DNA of 64,000 bases, taken from the NCBI GenBank assembly GCA_029262195.1, contig JAJCZX010000014.1, positions 1 through 64,000 of the forward strand, in the 5' to 3' direction. The notes beneath the pieces are model-generated. The model did no database searches, had not been told where the DNA came from, and was given only the letters and a program-made list of their open reading frames with translations. This stretch comes from Gemmatimonadota bacterium (lineage in GTDB: Bacteria; Gemmatimonadota; Gemmatimonadetes; Gemmatimonadales; GWC2-71-9). The position numbers and the translations under genes are program-made. This document shows, one piece after another, positions 54,844-63,161 of this stretch (positions within the stretch are counted from its first letter, which is position 1; each line of letters starts with the position of its first letter).

Positions 54844-55847
54844 ACCTGCTGGACCTCACGCCAACCACAGCCGAACAGCGAGTAGGCGAATTGGTAAAAT
54901 CGGGCGGGTTCGAAAAGTATCGGGCACGGCAGGTTTTCAATTGGCTCTGGACCAATCCGATTCCCGCATGGGATCAGGCCACCAATCTGCCCCGCAGCCT
55001 GGTAACCGCGTTGGACAATCACGCTCCAATCGCTCGCCCGTTTTTGGCCAAGCGACAGGACTCATCGGACGGCACCATCAAATTTCTCTGGGAATTCGAT
55101 GCCGGAGCGGTTGAGTCTGTGTTCATACCGGAGGGCAAACGGGCTACCCTCTGTATTTCTTCGCAAGTTGGGTGCGCATTCGGCTGCGTCTTCTGTTCGA
55201 CCGGAACGATGGGGTTCGGCCGTAACCTGGCGCCCTGGGAGATCACCGCTCAGGTACGGGAACTCCACATGTTAGGGATCAAGCCAACGAACATAGTTTT
55301 TATGGGGATGGGAGAGCCGCTTCACAACTGGTCGGCTGTCGACACCGCGCTCACTCAGCTAAACGCCCCGGGCGGATTCGGGATCGGTGCCCGCCATATC
55401 ACCCTGAGTACGGTTGGGCTGCTCCCCCAATTGGCCGAGTTCGCCAAACGGAAGGAGCAGTTCCGATTGGCAATTTCGCTCCACGCATCTAACTCAGCCA
55501 CCCGACAAACCTTGATGCCGGTGGAGCGCAAGTATCCGCTTCCCGAGTTGAAAAAATTGCTACGTGAATTCAGTCGGCGCACGACACTGGAATACGTTAT
55601 GGTTTCCAACGTAAACGACTCGGATCAGGACGCAGAGGAACTTTCGCAATTCGCCAATGACATTTCTGCCCACGTTAACCTGCTACCGCTTCACCCCGGG
55701 GCGGGGAGCGGTTTGAAGGGGTCGCGTCACGAAAAGATAGACGAATTCGCGAAGTTACTTGCCGGGCGCGGTACCCCGGTCTCGGTACGGCGGAGCAGGG
55801 GCAAAGACATTGACGCCGCGTGTGGTCAGTTGGCGATCAAAGAATGA
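54840..55847 (+). CDS. rlmN: 23S rRNA (adenine(2503)-C(2))-methyltransferase
   Basis: 335 residues from GTG 54840. The radical-SAM Cys triad is in VGCAFGCVFCSTGTMGF, with GMGEPLHNW, GIGARHITLSTVGLLPQL and the substrate-Cys region DIDAACGQLAI, all RlmN hallmarks. It methylates A2503 of 23S rRNA and A37 of some tRNAs, using two SAM molecules and an Fe-S cluster. The CxxxCxxC set and the C-terminal methyl-carrier Cys are all intact. Confidence 0.95.
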   Translation: MNLLDLTPTTAEQRVGELVKSGGFEKYRARQVFNWLWTNPIPAWDQATNLPRSLVTALDNHAPIARPFLAKRQDSSDGTIKFLWEFDAGAVESVFIPEGKRATLCISSQVGCAFGCVFCSTGTMGFGRNLAPWEITAQVRELHMLGIKPTNIVFMGMGEPLHNWSAVDTALTQLNAPGGFGIGARHITLSTVGLLPQLAEFAKRKEQFRLAISLHASNSATRQTLMPVERKYPLPELKKLLREFSRRTTLEYVMVSNVNDSDQDAEELSQFANDISAHVNLLPLHPGAGSGLKGSRHEKIDEFAKLLAGRGTPVSVRRSRGKDIDAACGQLAIKE

Positions 55848-55860
55848 CCAACGGGGATTG

Positions 55861-56286
55861 TTACTGAGTTGGAGCTTCGGGCGCCTGAAAATCCGCGCCA
55901 AGTAAGACCGTAACATCGACAAGCAATCTGGGATCGCGGGCAGATTCCACTACACCGTGACCAATTCGCGCCCTGACCACTTCTGCTAAGGCAGAGTCAC
56001 CGTTCCTGATTAGGATCTTGGTGGTATCGATTTCAGGCCGATGGGTCCCAAAGAAAACGACATCGACGCCGGCCATTCGTAAGGAGCGCGTAACCGATCG
56101 CGCAAGTCCCCCAATCGACGTACCGTTCAAGACCTCAACCTGCCCCGCGATTTCCAGGCCGGGTATGGGGAAATCCATAGGGTCCGTAGTGCCGTCGGAA
56201 CGAAGTCGTAGCCATACCGATACAACACCCAGTAACAGGATGAATGTACCCAGAAGGGCTAGTCCCCTTTTACGATTGAATTCCAG
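55861..56286 (-). CDS. LytR_C-domain membrane protein with non-standard start
   Basis: About 141 residues. A cytosolic FNRKR, a helix LALLGTFILLLGVVSVW, then a periplasmic LytR_C domain (IAGQVEVLNGTSIGGLARSV, VDVVFFGTHRPEIDTTKILI) ending with DVTVLLGADF. No ATG, GTG or TTG precedes the helix in frame; CTG 56286 or ATT 56289 are the only nearby candidates, both inside the end of yqeK and preceded by AGGA. ATG 56178 would remove the membrane anchor. It shares its 5' end with yqeK in another frame, suggesting coupling. Confidence 0.6.
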   Translation of the reverse strand: MEFNRKRGLALLGTFILLLGVVSVWLRLRSDGTTDPMDFPIPGLEIAGQVEVLNGTSIGGLARSVTRSLRMAGVDVVFFGTHRPEIDTTKILIRNGDSALAEVVRARIGHGVVESARDPRLLVDVTVLLGADFQAPEAPTQ

Positions 56287-56810
56287 AATCCTAAGGTCTC
56301 CCTGGGAATTGGCCAGCCCGACTCAACCAACCATTTCATACGAGCCCGTGCGACCTCGAAAAGTGCTGAATCCGGATCCGCAACGACATAGTCCCGCAGC
56401 TCTTCCCGCCATTCGCTCCTGAATTTCCTCCCTGGCTCCAGGTAGTCAGCCATATAGAGAATCTTGCCTGCCATATCCCAATGGGCGTATCCGATCGAGT
56501 GATATCTGACGGCATCCAGAATACCCTCATCATACTCTCCGAATCGCTCGGCAAGAACGGCTGCGGCAGGACCGTGCTTGAGGGCAGCTATGTATCGCTC
56601 CGTCGGAACCAGTTTTCTGAGTTCGGCATTGGATGCGTCTTTGATCGCATCATGGTAGTAAACGGCACTCAGCCACCGGCTACGTTCCCGTTTCGAGGTC
56701 CCCAATCGATCTGCCCAGTCGCGCACGACATCGGCTACCCGCTCTATGTGCGCGCGCCTTTTCGAACTCACATTGGCCCACGAAGGCAGGCCCGGTGTCT
56801 TTTCAGCCAA
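56259..56810 (-). CDS. HD-domain hydrolase, YqeK-like (Ap4A symmetrical hydrolase)
   Basis: 183 residues of HD superfamily. H-x(n)-HD appears as RRAHIERVADVVRDWA and WLSAVYYHDAIKDASN, then LKHGPAAAVLA, VRYHSIGYA and the metal Asp in YMADYLEPGR, which matches YqeK, a diadenosine tetraphosphatase. The 1-bp gap to folK and the neighbour LytR_C gene place it in a folate-associated run. In other bacteria yqeK sits next to nadD and rsfS; that context is absent. Confidence 0.8.
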   Translation of the reverse strand: MAEKTPGLPSWANVSSKRRAHIERVADVVRDWADRLGTSKRERSRWLSAVYYHDAIKDASNAELRKLVPTERYIAALKHGPAAAVLAERFGEYDEGILDAVRYHSIGYAHWDMAGKILYMADYLEPGRKFRSEWREELRDYVVADPDSALFEVARARMKWLVESGWPIPRETLGFWNSIVKGD

Positions 56811-56811
56811 C

Positions 56812-57237
56812 CTAAATTTCTCCCGCTGCCAAAACGGCCTTTACCTGACCTAACTCTCGTTTCCAGAATTCGCGATTGGCCAGCTCCGGATGTGGAACCA
56901 CAAGATCTGGGTCGTTTACCGTCACCCCTTCAATCTCCACGACATCGACATCCATTGTTCTTGGCCCCCACTTTCCTTCCCTCACCCGGCCACCCGCGTC
57001 TTCAACGGCATGACAAACCTCCAGTAGTTGCCGGGGGCGCAATGCTGTGCGTACGGCCACAATGCAGTTCAAGAAATCTGACTGCTCAGTCATGCCAACG
57101 GCTTTGGTTATTTCAATGTCTGAACAGGCGAGAATGGTCATGCCCGAAGTATTTCGGATACGGTCCAGGGCCAGATCGATGTGTGCGCCCCTGTCACCCA
57201 CGTTGGATCCCAGCGCAAGAAAGGCGAGATCAGTCAT
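56812..57237 (-). CDS. folK: 2-amino-4-hydroxy-6-hydroxymethyldihydropteridine pyrophosphokinase
   Basis: 141 residues. FLALGSNVGDRGAHIDLAL at the N-terminus, FLNCIVAVRTALRPRQLLEV, then the motif KWGPRTMDVDVVEI and VPHPELANREF. HPPK makes the diphosphate intermediate in folate synthesis. It overlaps folB by 8 bp. Length is at the short end for the family, but all motifs are present. Confidence 0.93.
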   Translation of the reverse strand: MTDLAFLALGSNVGDRGAHIDLALDRIRNTSGMTILACSDIEITKAVGMTEQSDFLNCIVAVRTALRPRQLLEVCHAVEDAGGRVREGKWGPRTMDVDVVEIEGVTVNDPDLVVPHPELANREFWKRELGQVKAVLAAGEI

Positions 57238-57601
57238 CGCGGGAGCGGCTTATCACCACCTCGACGTAGTCCAACGGCCCGGGAATCGGCGCATGCGGCT
57301 TGCGAGCAGCAACCTCCACACGGTTGACCGGTAGTTCCTCCAGAATCCGGGATGCCACCCTTTCACATAAGCCCTCGAGCAAACGGTGGTGAGCCTTGCC
57401 AACCACCTCCCCCGTTATGCCGTACAGCTCGCGGTAATCAAGCAACTGGCTGGGCGAATCGCTTTTGCCCACTTCGGCCAAAGACAACCATACAGTCAGA
57501 TCGAGTTCTATCGGTTGAGGGACCTCGGCCTCATGAGGGAGTAAACCCACCAGCGTATGAAAGCGCATCCCCTTCAATACTATTTTGTCTTCTGTTTTCA
57601 C
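57230..57601 (-). CDS. folB: Dihydroneopterin aldolase
   Basis: 123 residues: IVLKGMRFHTLVGLLPHEAE, LDYRELYGITGEVV, LLEGLCERVASRIL and KPHAPIPGPLDYVEVVI are the FolB markers, including the Lys of KPHAPI that acts in catalysis. It cleaves dihydroneopterin to the substrate of FolK. It is the first gene of folB-folK-yqeK-LytR_C. Confidence 0.93.
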   Translation of the reverse strand: MKTEDKIVLKGMRFHTLVGLLPHEAEVPQPIELDLTVWLSLAEVGKSDSPSQLLDYRELYGITGEVVGKAHHRLLEGLCERVASRILEELPVNRVEVAARKPHAPIPGPLDYVEVVISRSRDD

Positions 57602-57641
57602 ATCAGTATGGTAAAACCGCTACCTGCTATTGGCAAAAACA

Positions 57642-59132
57642 TCAGACGAAATGTGCACCCGGATTGATACCCAGTGTGGTTGGATCAATGACAATCGTAA
57701 TAGACCGTTTGTAGGACTCATCCGATTCAATTTCGGCGAGGTCGAGGACAGGTCCCCCCTCAACTTCGTTTCCATCGGCATCGACAATAACCCTGACCAA
57801 GGGACGGTCGATTCGTCGCGGATTGGGGTTGGGGCCGTGGACTACTGCAACCTCATCCGAAGTAAGCCGGACGCATGTGCCTACTGGGTAAACGCCTAAC
57901 AAGTTGATCATCCCTTTTACCAGGACCGTGTCCATTCCACGTCCAGGGTTTTTCCACATCTCGTAGAGGACTTTGTCCGGCTGCATCGGCGTTGTCTGGT
58001 AGGACCGCCGCGTCGTCGCCGCATCAAACCCGTCCGCGACGGCAATTATTTTCGAAAACAGGCTCATTTCCCGAGGCCGCTTAATCCGCGGGTACCCCTT
58101 CATATCCACACGCATGTGGTGCTCGAACGCTACGATCAGGGAGCGGTACGGAATGGCACCGTAGCCTCTGAGATTAAACAGCGCCAGGACACCGTACCAC
58201 GGGTGCGCCTTCATCTGCTGCCACTCATGATCGTCAAGCGGCCCAGTTTTGTTCAATACATCAAGCGAGATGCGACTCTTACCTATGTCGTGCAACAGGG
58301 CAGCCATCCCCAGGTCATACAGTTGCAGTTTCGTAAAACCGAGCCGTTTGCCTATCGACACCGCGAACGTACAAACGTTCACCGAGTGAGTGAACGTGTA
58401 CTCGTCATAGTCTCGGATTGTGGTCAGGCCCATAAGTGAGGTCTCATTGCCCAACACCTGATCGACAACCCCCTGCACTGCCCGCTTTACCTTCTTAACG
58501 CTGGCAGCCTTTCCCATCCTGACACTGGCGACAAGATCCTTCGTGGCTGCAACGCCTCTCTCATAGGTCCTTTTGGCAATTTCTTTAGAGTGTTCCTCTT
58601 GTCCCTTTTCTACGTGGCCTTCCTGAGGCGGATCGACCGAAATATTCTGCACTCCCCCGGCGGAAAGCCCTTCTCTGAACGCTTCGGTAACGTCAGCGTC
58701 ACCAACCTCGGATTTTGTTTTCTGCGCCAACAACTCGAGCACAACGATCCACTCTTTTTCGTTCACGCCCTCTTCGACGGTCAACGTCCCGACACCGTGG
58801 TTGGTCAGGGCTTCGATAACTGTCGAAAAAGGAGCGATACTGTCGAGATCATGCCGCATACGGGTACCGTTGATGAAAACAAAGTTGCCTGATACGCGGA
58901 ATTCTAGTTCAGCTTCGACGTTGATGACGGCGTCGGCAGCAACGGCCAGTTCGTCGATCGCTCGCTTGGACTGATCGTTAGTGATCGGATAAATTTTAAG
59001 GCTCCTCATAGCGGTGTAGAACGCTATGACGAATTCCTTCCCGGTCTGGCGTATGAGGCCTTCGGTACCCTGCATCGAATCGGCGATTGAACGAGTGGGG
59101 CTGTTCGCCGAATCTTTTCTACTGTCGTTCAA
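57642..59132 (-). CDS. HD-GYP-type phosphodiesterase with N-terminal domain shared with neighbour
   Basis: 496 residues. Residues ~33-137 form an alpha/beta domain (KIYPITNDQSKRAIDEL, ELEFRVSGNFVFING, GTLTVEEGVNEKEW) that resembles residues ~20-145 of the HEAT protein encoded just upstream. The HD-GYP domain (~240-400) has FTHSVNVCTFAVSIG, LLHDIGKSRIS, AFEHHMRVDMKGYP and IAVADGFDAATTRRSY; HD and GYP residues are present. It probably degrades cyclic di-GMP or another cyclic dinucleotide. The C-terminal ~60 residues form an added beta region. 22 bp downstream of the HEAT gene. Confidence 0.85.
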   Translation of the reverse strand: MNDSRKDSANSPTRSIADSMQGTEGLIRQTGKEFVIAFYTAMRSLKIYPITNDQSKRAIDELAVAADAVINVEAELEFRVSGNFVFINGTRMRHDLDSIAPFSTVIEALTNHGVGTLTVEEGVNEKEWIVVLELLAQKTKSEVGDADVTEAFREGLSAGGVQNISVDPPQEGHVEKGQEEHSKEIAKRTYERGVAATKDLVASVRMGKAASVKKVKRAVQGVVDQVLGNETSLMGLTTIRDYDEYTFTHSVNVCTFAVSIGKRLGFTKLQLYDLGMAALLHDIGKSRISLDVLNKTGPLDDHEWQQMKAHPWYGVLALFNLRGYGAIPYRSLIVAFEHHMRVDMKGYPRIKRPREMSLFSKIIAVADGFDAATTRRSYQTTPMQPDKVLYEMWKNPGRGMDTVLVKGMINLLGVYPVGTCVRLTSDEVAVVHGPNPNPRRIDRPLVRVIVDADGNEVEGGPVLDLAEIESDESYKRSITIVIDPTTLGINPGAHFV

Positions 59133-59154
59133 AGGGGTCCACTTTCGCCAAAAT

Positions 59155-60873
59155 TCACGATTCCATCTCCAATGCTTTCTTTACTGCATTGCGGACGACA
59201 GGATCTTTGTCTTTCTCAGCACTTCGAAGGGCATCCCGCGCCTCTTCTGTGCCAATCTTACCCAGAGCGTTGGCGGCGCATGCTCGCCAATCAGGGTCAG
59301 ACTTCTTTTTCATGAACCCGCCACTATTGAGAATCGGGGCTAGCAAGTTGACTCCACCCGGACCGGCCAGGGCACCGTACGAATCAAAAAACGCTGCTTT
59401 CTCAGTAAGCTCGGCCCTGGGCAGGTGTTTGCCAACCAATGCACGCTCGATTTTCTCAAACGCACCCATGTTCTTGGCTTCGGCGAAAAATCTGACTGCG
59501 GCAACCCTCACAGTTGCGTCAGCATCATCCACAGCCTTGACCAACTCATGCATTGCACCAGGGGTGGCGATCTTGCCCAGTGCATCCACCGCGGCCCGTC
59601 GCACTCCAGTGTTGTCCGATTGCAGAAGCCCCACCAACCCCGGGACTGCAGAAGCAACCTTATATTCTGTAATCAACTCGATAGCGTGATGAACAACGCC
59701 TTTGTCCTCCGAGGAAAGCGCCCTTGTGAGTTCGTCGGGGGCGGCTTCCGCAAGGACAGGTACCGCCTTCTGAAGGCGGTCGCGCAGGCGCTGCGATTTT
59801 ACAGAAGGAAGCGTGTTCATGATTGGGCCCAGAGCCACGGGTGAAAAACGTCCAATAAGTTCTTCCAACTCATCTGAGGTAGCCGGGGGGCTGGCTTCTT
59901 CTATCGCCCTGATTATCAAATCCAACGCGTTCCCATCGGAAAGACGATCCGCAATCCCCAGCAACCGGGTACGTTGCCCCTCGTTGAGTGTTGCGCCGCT
60001 TGCCGCCACCACCTCCACTTCCTGGAGGATATGGGTTACGAGACGGAAATCTCTCTCTTCAAGGAAATAAGGAACGAATTTCTCAAGAACACCCAGCAGC
60101 TCGTCCTGAGCGGGCTCGTCAGCTTCCAGCTCCATAATATCGAAAAGAACGTCGATCACGTTGTGCGACAGATCCTGAGAATACTCTCGCTCAATCTCGC
60201 CCTTGAGGTACTCAATCTCCTGGCGTTCCAAAAAATATGGACGCGTGTCTAATTCTATCCCCTTCTCCTGGACCTCCACCTCCTGGGTCGTTTCACCGCC
60301 GGCCGTTTTGCCCTCAGACTCCTCTTTGGCGGTAACCGAACCGCCTTCTTTCCCTGCCGATTGTGTGGCTGCTGAGCCGGCCACTGTTTCGATGTCTATG
60401 GGTGGGACATCACCCATGCCAAGTTCGACAAATTCGTAGGCGATGTTCTCGAAATCTTCTTCCCAGAGAAGAGTGATCATATCGTCTTCAGAATCAGCAG
60501 GAAGAGCCCTGGCGGAATTCACAACGCCGAGGAAACGGACCAATTCCTCGTCCTCGACACCGGGATACAAAGTGAGTGAACGGATGCCGTCCTTGAAAAG
60601 GACCCACGACACACTCTCAGATTTCTTGGCTTCTGAATAGATGGGGACCTGTTCGAAAATGATGTCAGTTTCGGTCAGCTGCAGTTCGAGGTCACCCTGC
60701 TGGTCCCATATCGGAGGAAATGTCTCGACCAGCCTGGCCATGGCTTTCTGGTACATCGGGTTGTTTTCCATATACAACCGCTTAGCCCCAACGGCTTTGG
60801 ACAGAGCCTGGGCCATGTTGTGGATAGGCTCAAGATCCGGCCCCTCTTCAAGCTCCTCTTCGCCCGATACCAT
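59155..60873 (-). CDS. HEAT-repeat protein with acidic linker and shared N-terminal domain
   Basis: 572 residues. Residues ~20-145 are the domain shared with the HD-GYP protein: KRLYMENNPMYQKAMARL, LELQLTETDIIFEQVP, IRSLTLYPGVEDEELVRFL. Residues ~160-215 form a low-complexity Ser/Glu-rich linker. Residues ~360-572 hold several HEAT/PBS-lyase repeats (VRRAAVDALGKIATPGAMHE, VRVAAVRFFAEAKNMGAFEK, ACAANALGKIGTEEARDALR). HEAT arrays act as scaffolds. Encoded immediately upstream of the HD-GYP gene, it may be its partner. Confidence 0.8.
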   Translation of the reverse strand: MVSGEEELEEGPDLEPIHNMAQALSKAVGAKRLYMENNPMYQKAMARLVETFPPIWDQQGDLELQLTETDIIFEQVPIYSEAKKSESVSWVLFKDGIRSLTLYPGVEDEELVRFLGVVNSARALPADSEDDMITLLWEEDFENIAYEFVELGMGDVPPIDIETVAGSAATQSAGKEGGSVTAKEESEGKTAGGETTQEVEVQEKGIELDTRPYFLERQEIEYLKGEIEREYSQDLSHNVIDVLFDIMELEADEPAQDELLGVLEKFVPYFLEERDFRLVTHILQEVEVVAASGATLNEGQRTRLLGIADRLSDGNALDLIIRAIEEASPPATSDELEELIGRFSPVALGPIMNTLPSVKSQRLRDRLQKAVPVLAEAAPDELTRALSSEDKGVVHHAIELITEYKVASAVPGLVGLLQSDNTGVRRAAVDALGKIATPGAMHELVKAVDDADATVRVAAVRFFAEAKNMGAFEKIERALVGKHLPRAELTEKAAFFDSYGALAGPGGVNLLAPILNSGGFMKKKSDPDWRACAANALGKIGTEEARDALRSAEKDKDPVVRNAVKKALEMES

Positions 60874-60960
60874 CTTTTTTTTGCCAACTCCCTTTTAGAG
60901 GACCCCTTTTCGCTCGAGCCCCAGCGAGATCGGTAATTGGGGATACGCAACAATAAAACT

Positions 60961-60987
60961 GTTTCAGATCCTAGCAAGAACTGAAAC
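60961..60987. promoter_or_regulatory. Inverted repeat upstream of lexA
   Basis: GTTTCAG (60961-60967) and CTGAAAC (60981-60987) form a perfect 7-bp dyad with a 13-bp spacer, between the divergent HEAT and lexA genes. It could be an operator or hairpin for either. No classical LexA box was recognised. Confidence 0.35.
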
Positions 60988-61004
60988 GGCCCTCACTGTT
61001 GCCT

Positions 61005-61044
61005 TTCGGTATGCCTTCGGGTATCTTGTTCGGCAAACCTTCGG
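61005..61044 (+). promoter_or_regulatory. Four phased TTCGG repeats upstream of lexA
   Basis: TTCGG occurs at 61005, 61016, 61029 and 61040, spaced 11, 13 and 11 bp, close to one helical turn, 30-70 bp before the lexA start. Such phasing is expected for a binding array of a regulator contacting one face of DNA, possibly LexA of this lineage. Confidence 0.4.
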
Positions 61045-61075
61045 CCCAAAACTAACACTTTCCGAGGACAAGTAG

Positions 61076-61687
61076 ATGGCGCACCTTACAAAACGACAGA
61101 AACAGATCCTCGATTTCCTGGAACAGTATATCTCAATTAACGGGTACGCCCCGTCACTTGAAGAAATTGGGAAGCAGTTTTCCTTCTCTTCCCTAGCCAC
61201 AGTCCACGAACACCTCACCAATCTCGAGCGCAAGGGCTGCCTGACAAGGACCCACAACGAGAGCCGATCCATCGAACTGGTTACACAGCCCGGCTACTCG
61301 GGTGCTACCGAAATCCCTCTTCTCGGCCAGGTCGCAGCCGGACAGCCCATTGAGGCCATCGCGGGCAACGATTCTATTGCAGTTCCGAACGAATTCATAG
61401 CCAAGCGTGGACCCACCTACGCTCTCAAGGTGGCGGGTGAATCCATGATTGACGACCACATTGAGGACGGCGACTTCGTCATCGTCAACGGTCGAGACCA
61501 GGCCAATAACGGAGAGATGGTTATCGCCCTGGTCGATAACACCTCCGCCACAGTCAAGCGATACTATCGCGAGCACGGAGGGTGGATCCGCCTTCAGCCT
61601 GCCAACGAGACAATGCAGCCAATCAGAGTGCACGAGGAAAACGTATTGATCCAGGGAGTCGTCGTAGGGGTAATCCGTAGATATTAA
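61076..61687 (+). CDS. lexA: LexA SOS repressor
   Basis: 203 residues. N-terminal winged helix LTKRQKQILDFLEQYI, SLEEIGKQFSFSSLATVHEH. The self-cleavage site is Ala-Gly in LGQVAAGQP (A88-G89); the catalytic Ser is in VAGESMIDD (S123) and Lys in ATVKRYYRE (K161). It represses SOS genes until RecA stimulates self-cleavage. GAGG precedes the ATG by 11 bases. The two candidate DNA elements upstream may mediate autoregulation. Confidence 0.95.
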   Translation: MAHLTKRQKQILDFLEQYISINGYAPSLEEIGKQFSFSSLATVHEHLTNLERKGCLTRTHNESRSIELVTQPGYSGATEIPLLGQVAAGQPIEAIAGNDSIAVPNEFIAKRGPTYALKVAGESMIDDHIEDGDFVIVNGRDQANNGEMVIALVDNTSATVKRYYREHGGWIRLQPANETMQPIRVHEENVLIQGVVVGVIRRY

Positions 61688-61731
61688 GCCGCTCCTTGAG
61701 GGCTTGGCGGGGGCCATCTAAATTCCCCGCC

Positions 61732-62505
61732 ATGGACGACCTCACCTTTTTTTCGCGCATCCACTACCTGGGGGCCCGTTTTGCCGGATGGCAGCGGCAA
61801 AACGACGAGCGCACTGTCCAGGGGGAGGTTGAACTGGCATTGGCATCAGTCACTCAGCGTCCTATATCCATCACGGCAGCCGGAAGAACCGACTCCGGGG
61901 TGCACTCGCTTGGTCAGACGATCAGCTTTAAACTTCCTTCAAAGTGGCAGGCGGCGGATCTTCACCGAGCCATTAACTCGCAACTTCCCGACGACATATG
62001 GGTCGAAACCGTCGGGCGCGCTCCGGACGGTTTCGATGCACGGAGACATGCGACTTCGCGCCGCTATCGGTACCTCCTGGGGTGCGATGCGGCGGCCAGG
62101 TCCCCTTTTCGAAGACAGTTGGAGTGGGCACTTTGCCGTTGGCCGGATATGGATCTAATGAACCAAGCGGCGGCCCTTTTTCTTGGGGAGCACGATTTTA
62201 CGGCGTTCGCGGCCGTGGGCCAGGAAAAGCCTCATTATCGATGCGACGTGTTCGAGTCGGAATGGGTCAGGCGGGAAGGTGGTAAAGGCATTATTTTCAA
62301 TGTGGAAGCCAACCGCTTCCTTCATCACATGGTGCGTTTTCTGGTCGGTACCATGGTCGATGTAGGCATGAAAAAGCGACCGTTTGAAGACATACCGCAT
62401 CTACTGAAAGCATCCGACAATTCGCAAACAAGTCCGCCCGCTCCGGCACAGGGGTTGTACCTGATGCGCGTCGAATACCCTCAACTTGAAGAAAACGACA
62501 AATGA
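61732..62505 (+). CDS. truA: tRNA pseudouridine(38-40) synthase
   Basis: 257 residues from ATG 61732; the frame could start at 61696, but the family begins close to FFSRIHYLGARFAGWQRQ. The catalytic Asp is in AAGRTDSGVHSLGQ, followed by FDARRHATSRRYRY and FLHHMVRFLVGTMVDVG. It modifies positions 38-40 of tRNA anticodon stems. The stop overlaps the next start (ATGA). Confidence 0.93.
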   Translation: MDDLTFFSRIHYLGARFAGWQRQNDERTVQGEVELALASVTQRPISITAAGRTDSGVHSLGQTISFKLPSKWQAADLHRAINSQLPDDIWVETVGRAPDGFDARRHATSRRYRYLLGCDAAARSPFRRQLEWALCRWPDMDLMNQAAALFLGEHDFTAFAAVGQEKPHYRCDVFESEWVRREGGKGIIFNVEANRFLHHMVRFLVGTMVDVGMKKRPFEDIPHLLKASDNSQTSPPAPAQGLYLMRVEYPQLEENDK

Positions 62506-63161
62506 AATTTTTCCTTGATACTGCCAGCCTGGCGGAGATCAAATGGGCATCCGAAGCCGGGCTGATCGATGGCGTCACAACCAACCCCTCCCTGATGGCG
62601 AAGGATCTCGGAGACCTCGACCCCAGAGAGGTTATCCGCCGCATTTGCGAGATGGTCCCCGGGTCTGTGAGTGCTGAGGTGGTTTCTCTGGGTGCTGAAG
62701 AGATGTATCAAGAGGGAAAAGAACTGGCGAAAATTGCAGACAACGTTACGGTGAAGGTTCCGATGACCGAAGCCGGCCTCATCGCGACCAAACGCCTGGC
62801 TACTGACGGAATCAAGGTCAACGTGACCCTGTGCTTTAGCTCCATGCAATGCCTTATGGCCGCCAAAGCCGGCGCGGCATTCGTTTCTCCATTCATCGGA
62901 CGCGTGGACGATATTGGGCAGGTTGGCATGGATATCATATCCGAAGCCAGGCAGATGTTCGACAACTACGGGTTCGACACCGAAATCCTGGCGGCTTCGA
63001 TTCGCCACCCCCGACACGTGGCCGATGCCGCGTTGATCGGCGCCGATGTTGCAACCGTTCCCACTAAGATTCTAAAACAAATGATGCTCCATCCTCTCAC
63101 GGACAAAGGCCTGAGCCAGTTCATGGATGACTGGAACAAGGTTTCATCAAAAGGAGAGTAG
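62502..63161 (+). CDS. Fructose-6-phosphate aldolase/transaldolase-like (TalC/FSA)
   Basis: 219 residues of the short transaldolase class. FFLDTASLAEIKWASEAGLI, GVTTNPSLMAK, the Schiff-base Lys in NVTVKVPMTEAGL, CFSSMQCLMAAKAGAAFVSP and IRHPRHVADAALIGADV. It may act as a transaldolase in the pentose phosphate pathway or as an FSA aldolase; the sequence alone does not decide. Coupled to truA; the HtrA gene starts directly after its stop. Confidence 0.92.
   Translation: MKFFLDTASLAEIKWASEAGLIDGVTTNPSLMAKDLGDLDPREVIRRICEMVPGSVSAEVVSLGAEEMYQEGKELAKIADNVTVKVPMTEAGLIATKRLATDGIKVNVTLCFSSMQCLMAAKAGAAFVSPFIGRVDDIGQVGMDIISEARQMFDNYGFDTEILAASIRHPRHVADAALIGADVATVPTKILKQMMLHPLTDKGLSQFMDDWNKVSSKGE

Noticed and set aside
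56481..57269. 262-codon open frame on the plus strand, antisense to yqeK and folK
   Set aside because: It lies wholly opposite two well-identified folate and HD-domain genes, its protein is rich in Pro, Arg and Cys without any motif, and there is no ribosome site.
60891..61075. Classical LexA box upstream of lexA
   Set aside because: Neither the CTG-N10-CAG nor the GAAC-N4-GTTC pattern occurs here. The TTCGG array is reported instead as an unproven alternative.
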